Shown piece after piece: positions 45,538 to 58,384 of a stretch of 64,000 nt of DNA. The translations under genes and the position numbers were made by a program. How positions within the stretch are numbered: the stretch's first letter is position 1; each line of letters starts with the position of its first letter. Source of the DNA: Costus lasius (taxonomy: Eukaryota > Streptophyta > Magnoliopsida > Zingiberales > Costaceae); contig CM050450.1 in assembly GCA_027563935.2 (NCBI GenBank), positions 11,453,957 through 11,517,956 on the forward strand, written 5' to 3'. The notes under the pieces are model-generated. The model searched no databases. It was not told the origin of the DNA and worked only from the letters and a program-made list of their open reading frames with translations.

Positions 45538-48500
45538 CTACACTTCTGCTGAAGGTATGTCACTAAGATTCAAACCCTCTGTGGGTAAATCTGGCGTCAG
45601 GGGCCCCAAACTACCTTCGGAGTTGAGAGTCAATGAACTCTGCCAAAAAGAAAGAAAATAGAAATAGTTAGATGCACTATATGAGACGCAAGAATGTATC
45701 CAATGTGAATTACAACCGTAGTGAATATGAAAGTTTAATAATTCTAGTACATACAAAAGCATGGTTGTTCAAAGACCAAAACGATTATTATATAATATGA
45801 GTTTTATATGAAGAAAGAAGTTATTCATTTCATAATTCCTTAAAAGAACCAAGCTACATCGGGATAATGTACTTGACAGACGGATATGAAGATTTATGCA
45901 AATTGTTTCTCCAGGTAAATAAGAAATGATGAAAAAAAACCTCAGGCTGGAACCTAAGCACGTCGGCACGAGCCATGGCCTCTGCTTGGGCTATCCTCTG
46001 CCGGAATGAGTGAGCCATCTCATCAGCCTGATGCATGGTACAACGAAGTCTCAGCATTTACCAATTTTTATAGAAGAATCCAAGCATCAGTTTTACCTTC
46101 TCGAATACAAGCTTTGGGTTGCGAATCATATCACCAGGGGTAGGTTCCAGTTTTTTAGTAGAAAGGCCTACTCGGCCTCTTTCACGATCATAACTTAGTA
46201 TCATTACCTTTGTTTTCAATAAAAGTTAAAGGGATGAGTTCCAGAGGCAAACTAACAAACAGACATGTGGAAACTAAAATAAATACCTTCAAGGTGTCAC
46301 CAGGTTGCAGGACCGTCGAGATGTCTGAGATACGATCATGGCTAATCTGGCTAACATGGAGTAAACCGCTAATCCCACCAATTTCAACAAAGGCACCGTA
46401 CGGTTTAAGGTTTTGAACAGTTCCCAAGACCACTGATCCAATGCCATGTTCAGCCTGACCATCAGTGATGGCCTTGCGGTTGCTGAGAATAAGCCTAGAT
46501 TGTTCCTCATCAACCTCAACAAATTTAAGTGGCAGCTTCTTATCGATGAGCTCTTCCGCTGTTGCTTTCTGATTTTATTTAAATACACATTGTATGATAA
46601 TCAAATATTTGCAGCATGATGACTTGAGAAATTCATTTGCAACCCATTAGACTATCTGATGTAGGGGGGCATATAGGAGGTGATATAAATTCTTACACTA
46701 GGTTATGCAATTGAACTTCATGACTAATTTCAGGCAATAACAGTAATTACGATGCAAACAACTAATAAATAATGCACACAAGTTAAGTGAAGTTCTATCA
46801 AACGTGCACATAAATATAGGGTAGATACGTCAATAATAACAAGTAAAATTGCCTACATTAGGGTGCAAGAAATAGGGATTTTTTAACTTTTTTTTAATGG
46901 GTCACTTTCAGATGGCAAGTTGGAACCAGAACCGAGTCAAGAATAGCAAAATTTGGGATTTCACCCAATCAATTGGAACGGCTTAGCTTCTCGTTCCTTC
47001 TTTAGCCCCTTCGCACATACATGAATAGAGAGAAAGCTAGCGTTAAATCAGCACAGGGCATTGGTGTTGAAGTAGGTTGCTGGCGTCGAAGGCGTTTGAT
47101 TTGTCTAGAGGTGACGCTGGCGACATCCAAGGATACTGGTGTCCAAGGCGTCTGATCTAACTGGAGGTGGCGCTGGCGACGTCCGAGGATACTGGCGTCG
47201 GAGACTAGGAGATAGGTGGCGGGTGTCGTCAGTGTGGAGCGAAGGCAGCGGCTAGATTGGCGGATAGCAAACGTCAGGCAGGAGGGAAGATAAGTGCTGA
47301 ATTTCAGAGGGAGCTGTGGTGGAGAGGCATTGTGGGAGTCGTCGCTGAGAGAGAGGATTTGAGGCTCAGCGAGGTTCGGTTGGTGAGCGGCGACTGTGGT
47401 CAAGTCAGAATTGAGGAGGGCAGAGGATGAAAAACGGGGGCGAGCGTGGATGATGGCAAGGTATGTGAAGATGGAGGTGGTGAGCGGATGTGGTGGCGGC
47501 ATGAACAATCTAGATGAGGATAGAAGGCGATCAGCTGGTTCAGCAGGGAAGAAGGTCAGGACGAAGGGAAACTCAGGACAAAAGGATCTTGGCGAAGGGA
47601 CGGTGAATCATAGGAGGGAGATGAAAATCCGGATGGCAGAAAACTCTAGCCCTCACGGCCAACACCCTCACGGTGCGAGAACGGCTTTGCGCCGACAAAA
47701 AGAAGCATAGAAATTTTATTAAAGCAATTCGATTTCTTTCTCTAGAATTACAAGTGCTTAAATAGACTACTATTCTAACTAAACTTAGACAAATGTGTCC
47801 TACTATGAATTGAATTACATACCAAAGATATAAAATTCCTTAATAACTAATAAAATAAAATCACTTAAAATATAATAACTTGATAAAAAAAAATAATTCA
47901 ACTGCTTGTCAAGTAGTGGGCATGCTTCCGATGGGCCATTTTGGATCTTCTAGGCCTGTCTTCTATATTCTCATCAATTCTCCCCCGGGCCGGGGGGGGG
48001 GGGGGGGAATTGTCGAAAGTATAGTCATCCAGCTTTCTCCGGTGCAATCTGTCGAAGTTCATCTTTAAGAATCCACGTGTTATCTGTGCCTTGGATAGTG
48101 CGTAATAGAATGATATATCTTCCACATTAAAAATAAAACTAATTCCTAAATTTTTAGACACATCCACAATATAGGCATTATCACTTATTTTATGTTTAAT
48201 CATAAATGGACATATACTTCTTGCATGCAACTTCTTGATAGAACCAAGTGGAAGTCTCACAGCTCTTAGTTTCACCATCACTCTATCTCTCTCACTGAAT
48301 TTTGTGGCCTATGATGTTTGTCTGCAAAGCTCTTGTCCTTATTATTGCTTTCTGAGATTTTATGCCTAATTTCAGTATGAAATTCATAGATATATTTAAC
48401 AAAGAAATCAGCATATTGTGATCGTCGGGTAGAAGCAGGTAGGGATAGTAGATCAATTGGTTTGTTAGGTTGCATACTAAGGACCACTTGAAATAGGCTA

Positions 48501-51500
48501 AGACCAGTTGTCATGTTCACCACACTATTAAATGCAAACTCAACTATTGGCAATATATCTTCTCAGTTGGTTACATGATCCCTAATAAGGCATCTTAATA
48601 AGTTACCTAAACTTCTATTAACGACTTCAGGCTGACCGTCTGTTTGAGGGTAGTTAGCAGAAAGAAATTTAAGCTTTGTGTCTAACAATGTCTACAAGTC
48701 TTCCAAAAGTAACTTACAAAATGGATGTCTCTCTCAGAAGTGATCGTGCAGGGTATACCATGCAATCGAACAATTTCCTTAAAATATATAGCAGCTATGT
48801 GAGAGACATCAGCAGTTTTCTGACATGGTATAAAGTGGGTCATCTTAAAAAATCGATCTACAACAACGAGGATGGAATCATGTCATGCTCGTGTGCGCAC
48901 AACCTTAGAACAAAATCTATACTAACATCTTGCCAAGTTGCGTGGGTACAAGTAAGGGTATATATAATCCTGTGTTTTTCTTTCTAGTTTTCATGTGTTG
49001 GCAAGTTTCACAATGTCTAACTATTCTTGCGACGTCAGTAGCTAACTTAAGCCAATAAAACTGATCGACAACTAGACTAGTGGTCCGGTCCCTACCATGA
49101 TGTCTAGTTACTCCCCTAGAATGTAATTCTCAAATAAAGAAGTCACGCATTGACATACGAGGAATGCAAATCCTATTACCGTGATATAGGTATCCATCTC
49201 GTAGGGCAAAATTAGAATCAACTGATCATTTGATAGCTTGGTGAAGGTTTTAGAAAAATCTGGGTAGTCAAAATAAGCCATCTTAATTTCATCAAAACCC
49301 ACAATCTCAACTCGCATAGTGTTGAGTAAAATATGAACCCTACTCAAAGCATCCGTGACTTTGTTTTCTTTATCGGATTTGTGTTTAATGACAAAAAAAA
49401 ATTGTCGCAGATATTCAAACCATTTTGCATTCCGTGGATTTAAACGCTTTTGAGTATTAAGATAGGTAGTCACTAAAAAGGACAAACTCCTAATGTAAAA
49501 GGCAATGACGCCAATGTCGTAAGGATTGCACAACTGCATAAAACTCCTTATCATACGTTGAATATTTCAATTTAGCATCAGCTAACTTTTCACTAAAAAA
49601 TACAACGGGCTGTCCTTCTTGACTTAACATGCCACCAATGCCTACACCTGAAGTGTCGCATGCAACCTCAAAACTTGTTTGAACCTGCGAGGAAGCCTAG
49701 TCTGTCATCTAATCTAGGGATCGAAAACTTATACTTCACAGTGATCTATTTATAGCCCGACAGTCAATACACATTCTCCAACTTTCATTCTTCTTAGGAG
49801 TGAGAGGGCAGGAACAGCACACGGGCTAAGACTCTCTTGGATAAAGCCTTTGCGAAGTAAATCATTGACTTGGCATTGTAATTCGGCATGCTTAGTTGGT
49901 GTCATCCCACATTATAGGAGATTAGGTAAGGATGAACCTAACACTAAGTCAATGGCATGTTGAATATCCCTAGTTGGGGGTAATTCATCAGGTATGATAT
50001 CAACAAATTGGTCTAGTGGTACCTGACCATCGAGATCTATTGGTTGACTAGTAAGGAGAGTGACTTTTTTTATCATCAAAGTAAACACTACTTTCGACTA
50101 AAGGATATCAGAAATAAAGGGTGTAGGTCAAATAATGTTCATGGGCTTATCATTCAATGAGCCATTTTTTATCACGCCCTTGGATATCGAATCCCTTAAT
50201 TCTTTTGGAGGAGATAGAGTTAGCCGAAGTTTTGTCCTTTGTATTCAAAAACATAGGTATTGTTAAATCCAAAGTGAGTAACATTAAGGTCATACAACCA
50301 AGGTCGACCTAAAAGAATATGGGCAACGTTCATGCTAAACACATCACACCACACCTGATCAGAATATATAGCAAAGTATATAGGCACCTTGCATCTGTGA
50401 GTGATAGGTATGTTTGACTTATCTATCCATGTGACCGAATATGGGAGGGGATGTACTTCTAGGCGAAGTCCAAATTTGGTGATAGCTGAGCGAGACACAA
50501 CATTAAGGCTGCTACCTCCATCGATCACAACATTTTATACTATGTCAGAAAACTGATGATGCCTCTCACGTAGCTACTATATATTTTAAGGAAATTGTTC
50601 CATGGTGTACCCCGCACGATCACTTCTGATAGAGACATCCATTTTGTAAGTAACTTTTGGAAGACTTTATAGACATTATTAGGCACAAAACTCAAATTTT
50701 CTTTTCCTTACTACCCTCAAACAGATGGTCAGACTGAAGTCGTTAGTAGAAGATTAGGTGACTTATTAAGATAAGTGTTGTTAAATAGCCACAATAGCGG
50801 CACTATAGCATTTTTCCATAACGGTTTTTGAGCAATCCGCTATGAAACGCTATAGCACCGCTATAGCGGATAGGACCACATTATTATGTTTGTAAGTTTG
50901 AGAAATTAAAATTATGGCTTAAATTGACTTAGTACTATGTTATCTTTCTTTATATAATTTATTTTATTTTTATATAGTTTAATTCATTAGATATATAACA
51001 TATATTTCAAACGTTATACTTAAATTTTTATGTATATAATATATATTTCAAACGCTATATGACTTCCACTATTTGCCCGCAACGCAATCCGCTATATCAT
51101 ATTGCGGATTTTTAGCTTTTTGCTATTTTCCGCGATCCGCCATTGATAACACTGATTAAGATGTCATATTAGGAATCATGTAACCAACTGGGAAGATATA
51201 TTGCCAACAGCTGGATTTGCATTCAATAGTGTGGTGAGCAGGACAACTCGTCTTAGCTCATTTCAAGTGTTCCTTAGTATTAGGGGTGTCCAAATGATTC
51301 AACCCAAACCGAACCGAACTGAATTCAAACCGAACCGAAAAACTAAAAAAAAATCCAAACCGAAACCGAACCGAACTTTCTAAAACCCGTACCGAAATTT
51401 CAGTTCGAGTTTGGTTCGGTTTGGGTTAAACCGACCGAATATATATATATATATATAAATAATTATACTATTATATTAATATCTTGTTTATACTATTATA

Positions 51501-54500
51501 TTATTAATTTTTAATAAAATAATAAAATAATATATTTTATATAAAAATATTAATATTATATTCAAATTTTGGTTTGTTCGATTCAACCCGAACTGAATTG
51601 CACCAAACAGAAAACCGAACCGAAATTTGTTTTACCCACCTTTAACTGAACCGAACCGAACCGAATTTGACTTGAACCGAATCAAACCAAAAATTTCAGT
51701 TCGGTTCATCGGGTTGAACCGTTTTTTGGACACCCCTACTTGGTATGCAACCAAACAAACCAATTGATTTACTACCCCTACCTACTTCTACCCAATGATC
51801 AAAATCGGTTGATTCCTTTGTTAAACAGATCAATGAACTTTATACTGAAATCAGGCATAAAATCTCATAAAGTAATAATAAGTACAAAAGCTTCGAATAC
51901 AAACATCGTAGGCTACAAAATTTTAGTGAGAGAGATAGAGTGATGGTGAGACTAAAGAGCTGAGAGACTTCCACCTTGTTCTATCAAGAAATTGCATGAA
52001 AGAAGTATAGGTCCATTTACGATTAAACATAAAATAAGTGATAATGCCTATGTTGTGGATGTGCCTAAAAATTTAGGAATTAGTCCTATTTTTAATGTGG
52101 AAGATATATCATTACATTATGCACCGGAGAAACCAAAATCAAATGAATCAACACCACAACATAGTACAAGTGAAGTAGAAGATGACATCGAAGCCATCGA
52201 TCAAATTATTCTTCATCCTGATCAAGAAGATCATCAATACCTAATAAAATAGAGAAATTGTCCACACACAAATAACACGTGGATTCTTGAAGATGCACTT
52301 CGACAGATTGCACCAGAGAAGCTAGATGACTATACTTTCGACAATTCACCGGAGCTGAATTTTTTGCCCCCGGGAGAATTAATGAGAATATAGAAGACAG
52401 GCCTAGAATATAGAAGACGTGCCTAGAATATCCAAAATGGCCCATCGGAAGCCTCCCCGCTACCGGACAAAGCAGCTGAATTTTTTATTTTTGTCAAGTT
52501 ATTATATTTTAAGTAATTTTCTTTTATTAGTTATTAGGGAATTTTATATTTTTGGCATATAATTCAATTCCTAGTAGGACATGTTTGTCTAAGTTTAGCT
52601 AGGATAGTAGTCTATTTAAGCACTTGTAATTCTAGAGAAAGAGATCGATTTACTTAATAAAATTTCTTTGCTTCTTATTGTCGGCGCAAAGCCTTTGCGT
52701 TGTCGCACCGTGAGGGTGTTGGCCATAAGGGCTAGAGTTTCTTGTCATCCAAATTTTCATCCCCACTCTTGCGATTCACCATCCCTTCGCCAAGATCCCT
52801 TTGTCTCGAGTTTCCCTTCGTCCCGACCTTCTTCCCTACCGAACCAGCTGATCGCCTTCCATCCTCATCCAAATTGTTCACGCCGCCACCACTTCCACTC
52901 ACCACCTCCATCTTCGCATATCTCGCCATCATCCACGCTCGACCCCAATTTTCATCTGCTGCTCTCCTCAATTCCATCCTGACCACAATCGCCGCCTCTC
53001 GCTCACCGACCAAACCTCATCAAGCCCCAAATCCACTCTCTCTTAGCAATGACTCCCACAACGCCTCTCCACCACAGCGCCCTCTGAAATCCGACACTGT
53101 TCTTCCCTCCCGCCAGACACCTGCTATTCGCCGATCTAGCCGCTACCTTCACTCCACGCCGACGACACCCGCCACCTATCTCCTAGTTGCCAACGCCAGT
53201 ATCCTCGGACGTCGCCAGCGCCACCTCTAGTCAGATCAGACGCCTTCGACGCCAGTATCCCCGAATGTCGCTAGCGTCACCTCCAACCAAATCAAATGCC
53301 TTCGACACCAGCAACATGCTTCAACGCCAACGCCCTTTGCTGACTCAACGCCAGCTTTCTCTTAATTCACGTTCGCGCGAAGGGGCTAAAGAAGGAACGA
53401 GAAGCTGAGCCATTCCAATTGATGGGGTGAAATCCCAAATTTTACTATTCTTGACTCGGTTCTAGTTCCAACGTGCCATCTGAAATTGACCTATTAAAAA
53501 AAAATAAAAATTCCCTATTTCTTATAGCCAAATTTAAGCAATTTTACAAGTGATTATTAACGTATCTACACTATATTTCTGTGCATGTTTGATAGAACCC
53601 CACTTAACTTGTGAGCATAATTTATTAGTTATTTGCATCGTAATTTACTGTTATTGCCCCATGAGATTTTTGCTATAGTGCCTGAAATTAGTCATGAACT
53701 TCAATTGCATACCCTAGTGTAAGAATTCATATCACCTCCTATATTTCCCCTACATCACTATCATATTCTCATATCAAAATTGCTGGAGTTGAAAATTTAC
53801 GCCACATTAGAAGAATAAAATGAACCTATATACCAGCTTAAGAAGGTGAAAATTTGATAGAAGTTGTAACTCTGACAAGGTCCGGAGTGACTAGTGTAAT
53901 TTATGTAATTGGCCCTAATGCATGGGTGCTTTGTCAAGATGATAACAAGTACTAGTTTGCATGCCACCCAAGTTAGGATTTTTAAGGGTGCATGATATAT
54001 GAAGAGCGGAATGTGCAAAATAAGTCCACCCAACTCTTATGAAGCATGTCTGGAAAGTATCTGAAGAATGGTGCATCGGTAAATAAAATCTTAGGGATAT
54101 CCAAGTCCAAAACTGAAGATTTAACACCATGTAACCCACTTCCGTCCTTGATCCTGCGTTGTACTTCTTATTTCTCTGATATAGTGAATATCACTTGTTC
54201 ACTGAGCCGAGTTGCAGGGTGTTGGGTTTGCACTATGTAGATGCACATTTTACTCATGGCCTTACAATTGTTTGAGTCTTTACACATTTCATAGTTTGAG
54301 CATTGTCCCGTCAAGAGCAAGATAATATACCACATGGAATTCTTAGGATTAAAGTTAGATCTGTGACACATTGCTGCAGTTGAGGAAGCTTTCATAAATC
54401 TCAATTGCAATTACGGACATGGATGTTTCACTGAATGCATCCACCCCATTATCACATTTTCATTTAGTATTTTGTTCGTAGAACGAGACGAAAACAAATT

Positions 54501-57500
54501 TTCTAACTTGTCTTACCATTCATATGTTTAATATCAAATGCTTACAGATCACAACCACATGTGCAGCTATCTTGCACACCGATATTAAGAATGTTTCTAG
54601 GCATCTAATTAGAGAGATCGTGCCAGTAACGGATAGGATACTAAAAAGCAATAAAAGATAATCGATTAAAATCAAGACTAAGAAGAAGGCACGAGTGATG
54701 TCTTGTATATCTCAACTGATGAACCAGAAAAACAGATTGCAGTTATAACTCACATTATAATCAAACTTCAGAGGCCGCACTCATTGCAATAACAGGTTTA
54801 AACATATAAACAGAAGAAGAGGAACTAACTATTGATACTTGCGAAAATGGAACAAATCCACGAAGTCCCTCCACAATGGCTATGATGCCTCCTTTGTTTC
54901 CACTGACAACCTGCAATCGTAAATAGTATTATCAGAATTGAAAACAAAGAGAAATGTAGCAAATATGAAATTAAATGAGTTTTGCCCAACAATATTTTTG
55001 GATGATATCATCTGCTGACAAGTTCAAATTCCTAGTCAACCCAAAATAAGGCATGAATAAACTAGATAAGATGGAGTGTATTATCTATTCCAACAAAAAA
55101 AAAGGGAAACTTGTGTGTGACACTAAGTACTTTGAATAGAATCTCTTTACAGAATAAATCTCTTCTTCTTCTTTATATAGAATACCTACAAGCTATAATA
55201 TACCTAATGTATCGTAGCTTAGTACTTAGTATTGACTACTAAGACAAACTATTATACTAATATAAATTACTATGTAGTATATTGTATATAATATACCAAT
55301 AATTTGTGTACTTTATATAGAATACCTACAAGCTACAATATACCTAATGTATTGTATACTATTATATGGTGTACCCATAGTACATTATAGTACATTATAG
55401 TATATATAGTATGCCTATATAGGATACCTAAGTGTACAATTTGTTAGGGCATTATGAGTAACCTAATATGTAGTGTCCAACCATGAAAGCAACCAAGTGT
55501 GAGGGGGACAACAACAAAGATACTCGTATAGAAAGACAAGAACCATAAAAGCATATAGTAAGTTGGAGACAATGAAGACATGTGATGAACTAAAGACAAA
55601 GTGGGACAAAGCCTCAGAGGGAAAACAACAATGAAGAAAGCATGCACAATGAAGGCGGAGAAAAAAATGATAAAGGCACTCAATTAAGATGACAAAGATG
55701 TCACTAATAAAACAAACAAAAACTACAAAGATGACAAACATGTATTATAAGGTTTGAAATACCGGTCCAAGCTAAGACTGCTGTTTTCGATGTAAGTTAG
55801 GACTAGTGTTCCCGTCTAAGCTCGAATTGAACAAAACCAAGTGCAGCTTCTTCTTCAGTTTGCCACGACTAGAATTTTTTTCCTTCATGGAAGCTTCTTC
55901 CTTCATTCACTGCTTCAACCACGCGCGAAAGCTTCTTCCTTTGTTTGCCGCTTTAGCCACAAACAACTCCTACCTTCATCCACTTCTATCGGTCATCAGC
56001 CGCCAACTGGCGTTCCCCAGGACTGTGTACCGGTCCATGTGCGGACCAATTGTACTAATATATATATATATATATACATACATATGTCAATACATATCAA
56101 ATAATACCAATCCAAGCAAATATCAATGCACCAATATGGGCAAAGATTGAAAAACTTTCAAACTATTGATGACCTTAAAGAGTCAAGCATATTATACTTG
56201 TCCATAAGAGTCAAGCGGTATCATCCAGTCCTACTAATCCTTCAACCTGAATCAACGATCCCACCTCATTTGTAATCATGTGATTATAGAATGGTTCACT
56301 TGATTCAGTTCTTTGTTTCTATTAACAAAACATCCCCTTTTTCTTCACTCTTCCAGAACCGGTACAGAAATTGGTGCTTTTTCTACTTTTTTGACCTTAG
56401 TGACTAGGGGGTTTGGGGGAAGTAGCCGATTGACCCAGATCGTGATTTTAACCATCATACCCCGAGAACAAAGGGTATGTTGCAACCTCCATCTATGCAA
56501 TCTTATAATGCTAAATAGAAGTACATGGTCACAAAATCAAACACATTAGAAAATACACAACAATACAAAGAATATTGATTGAGTGGCTAGGAAATTCTTA
56601 TTCAACTCTAGAAGAAGAAATATAAAGCCAAAGGCAAAAGAGAAAATGTATGGCAGTGTTATAGCCACACACTCCATAATCATTTATCCTCTTCAATTGA
56701 ACAACAAATTGAACACCTCACTGCAAGTCCAACATCTATTTGTTTGCTTCACACATTTGCCAACCATTTTTGCCACTAGCCAAGGATTCATTATAAAGAG
56801 TTCAAAGGGTTGGACAAGCCTCCCTTTGATAGGTTATTGTCAGACATGCCAACTATCATTAGAAGTTCAAGATTCCTATCAAGTAATTGGTTGCAATTAT
56901 TCCACATATGGACAAATAGGTCATGTATCAACCTCGTGGTGTTCTTGCATGGGCATGCCACTTGGATCCATGAACCCAATTAATCAATATCATATCTCCA
57001 AGTGCTAACCTGATGCTCATTATAAGCAAGAGTGACATAAGTCGTGCAGCTAGATTCATTAAATTGTCTTAATTTACATGTGCAAAACTTCTCGATTTGC
57101 CACTCAAAAAATTTATTATAACTAGTTATCCTCAACATTAGCCTATACATTTTAGTCAAATCATGGACAAGGTTATTAGAATCAAGTCCCTACCTAGAAG
57201 TGATGAAAGCTCCAAAAGATCAAACCATAAGATTGAACCATAGGATACAAAAGGTTCGACCAAATAGCATTCAGGAAAGAGCAAGTAACATCAGTGAAAC
57301 AGAATGGAAAAAATACAACAACTCTCTGAAAAAATAGCATTCCGCAATCCACTTACGCATAAGAATAAACGAGACTGAATCATCGTTAGCAAGATGGAGG
57401 ACTGACTTCTAACAACAGCAAGTAACAGCGCAGAGGACAAGAATCTCACCTTACCGTTGACGACGACGTCTTCAGCCTGGAGCTGCCTGCACCTTTCCCA

Positions 57501-58111
57501 TGCATGACCATATTCAATAGAGCGCAGGCTCAGCACCAAACTATCATCTGCACTATTCTCACCAACTATAACAAATTCTTCCACCAATCCTGGGCATATG
57601 CCTGCCTCTGAAACATGCTTGATTTTGTAAAAGCATGCTTCTTGAAGAGGTAGGTAGGCAGAAGATTTCGCGATGATATCAACCAGCGCGCCATTAGCGT
57701 CCGTCAAAAAGACAGTTCCTTTAACCTACAAACCGGGGAATTCAACATTTGCATGAGCCATTTCGACTCGGTTATTAGTGAAACATAAAGGGAGACCTTG
57801 GCGCCGATTTCGGAGTCGAAATCGTACTTGTCGAGTGAGGCGTGAAAATCCTCGACGGTGAAGACGACGCCCTCCATAGGGTTCGTGCGGCACCTCTCGG
57901 AGGCCTCCTCGAAGAGTTCACGCAGCTTCTCTCTCTCCTTCTGGGCTGGGGTGAGGGCATAGGTGCCAGCGATGACGGCCGCCGAGCAGTAGGAAGGCCG
58001 AACCGGCAGCTTCGAAGGGACTGCAGCGGATGAGGGCCGGGAGAGAGGAGAGATCGAAAGCGACGGGCATCGAAGCCCTTCAATGAAACGATGCGGCGCC
58101 AAGGCCGCCAT
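45538..58111 (-). CDS. RPS1: Plastid 30S ribosomal protein S1
   Basis: Seven exons on the minus strand: 58111-57797, 57725-57450, 54910-54830, 46568-46287, 46207-46097, 46027-45941 and 45639-45538. They encode 417 residues, close to known plant plastid S1 (about 416). Every exon is a whole number of codons. The first about 40 residues are Ser/Pro/Ala-rich, as in chloroplast transit peptides; [18 protein letters not shown] opens the mature part. Three S1 RNA-binding domains follow, with [37 protein letters not shown] and [18 protein letters not shown] (then [11 protein letters not shown]). The end is [11 protein letters not shown]. The protein helps mRNA bind the plastid small ribosomal subunit. 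A start 18 bases upstream (58129) is possible. Intron 3 is 8,261 bp and houses a gypsy-derived palindrome. Confidence 0.95.
46657..48833 (-). repeat. Left arm of the gypsy palindrome
   Basis: The sequence is the inverse of 50531-53757 once two hAT insertions in the right arm are removed. It contains the minus-oriented LTR (47976 down to 46657, 1,320 bp) and the 3' part of the integrase. A run of 16 G (47992-48007) lies next to its polypurine tract. Confidence 0.9.
47898..50528 (-). pseudogene. Gypsy pol relic (protease, partial RT, RNase H, integrase)
   Basis: On the minus strand, 50528-50220 encodes a retropepsin-like domain ([23 protein letters not shown]). About 49880-49710 has an RT start ([18 protein letters not shown]) that stops before the catalytic YxDD, then jumps to RNase H ([40 protein letters not shown]) ending near 49300. 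48840-48278 has integrase core remains, and 48281-47898 the integrase C-terminal region ([15 protein letters not shown]). The catalytic RT core is deleted and several frameshifts exist. Confidence 0.85.
50773..51154. mobile_element. hAT MITE in the right gypsy arm
   Basis: A 382-bp insertion is absent from the left arm and flanked by exact ATTAAGAT (50765-50772, 51155-51162). Ends are AAGTGTTGTTAAATAGCC and, inverted, CAGTGTTATCAATGGCGG. Interior words such as TATAGCGG and GCGGATTT recur. An 8-bp target site fits hAT. Confidence 0.88.
51281..51738. mobile_element. hAT MITE with GAACC repeats in the right gypsy arm
   Basis: A 458-bp insertion is absent from the left arm. Ends are TAGGGGTGTCCAAA and its inverse TTTGGACACCCCTA. 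The flanks CTTAGTAT (51273-51280) and CTTGGTAT (51739-51746) differ by one base. The interior has many AACCGAACCGAA words around a (TA)n core. Confidence 0.88.
55171..55350. repeat. Two 40-bp direct copies, 140 bp apart
   Basis: 55171-55210 and 55311-55350 agree at 39 of 40 positions (CTTTATATAGAATACCTACA and onward) in RPS1 intron 2. The region between is rich in TATA/TAGTAT words. Confidence 0.85.
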
Positions 58112-58367
58112 TTCCTTCCCTTTCCGCACCCGTACGTCGCCGTAGTCTCTATCTCACGGTTCGCGTCGCTACCGTCGCTGTAGCAATCGGCAAAACCCAA
58201 GAAAAAGTCGGAGATCTTTAGGTTTTTGGATGGAATTGTTCTTAATTTGTTCTCTAATCTCTAGAGTGATGTCATAAAGAAAATGAACTTTGATTAACCG
58301 ATAAATCCTTTTTCTTCGAACGTTGTTTGTCTTTACTCAGCCGAAAGGAGTGGGGACTTGGCTGGCC

Positions 58368-58373
58368 CACGTG
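58368..58373 (+). promoter_or_regulatory. G-box (CACGTG)
   Basis: Palindromic CACGTG in the 897-bp divergent promoter between RPS1 and galactinol synthase. G-boxes are known binding sites of bZIP and bHLH factors, including ABA-related bZIPs. Confidence 0.4.
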
Positions 58374-58384
58374 GCCAGTGGAAG

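Larger units (their letters stand above)
50548..52252 (+). pseudogene. Gypsy integrase relic, second copy
   Basis: Plus-strand translation gives [19 protein letters not shown] sequence with its frame, then the integrase stretch equivalent to [12 protein letters not shown] near 50710-50740. After two transposon insertions it continues with FAFNSVV and the C-terminal [20 protein letters not shown] at 51992-52070, ending at about 52252. It is the counterpart of 48820-47898 and is broken. Confidence 0.8.
46657..53757. mobile_element. Ty3/gypsy-derived unit with inverted LTRs, in RPS1 intron 3
   Basis: The unit is 7,101 bp. It begins TGATGTAGGGG and ends CCCCTACATCA, and is flanked by the exact 5-bp repeat CTATC (46652-46656 and 53758-53762). 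The left LTR (46657-47976) is oriented minus and the right LTR (52380-53757) plus, so both outer ends are LTR 3' ends. LTR ends TGATG ... CATCA match. Polypurine-like tracts (GGGGGAGAATT) adjoin both inner edges. Inside are gypsy pol remains on the minus strand from the left and an integrase fragment on the plus strand from the right. No 5' LTR, primer site or gag is seen. Confidence 0.85.
50531..53757 (+). repeat. Right arm of the gypsy palindrome
   Basis: It begins at the junction near 50531-50548 (CTATGTCAGAAAACTG) and runs outward in plus orientation to the LTR end at 53757. It pairs with 46657-48833 at roughly 90 percent by eye. Its LTR is 52380-53757 (1,378 bp). Confidence 0.9.

Noticed and set aside
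47002..47710. A 168-codon minus frame and a 104-codon plus frame
   Set aside because: They lie inside the gypsy LTR; the right LTR has matching but differently broken frames, so no conserved protein.
57775..58200. 141-codon minus frame overlapping RPS1 exon 1
   Set aside because: Out of frame with the S1 protein; the other frame gives the clear S1 match.
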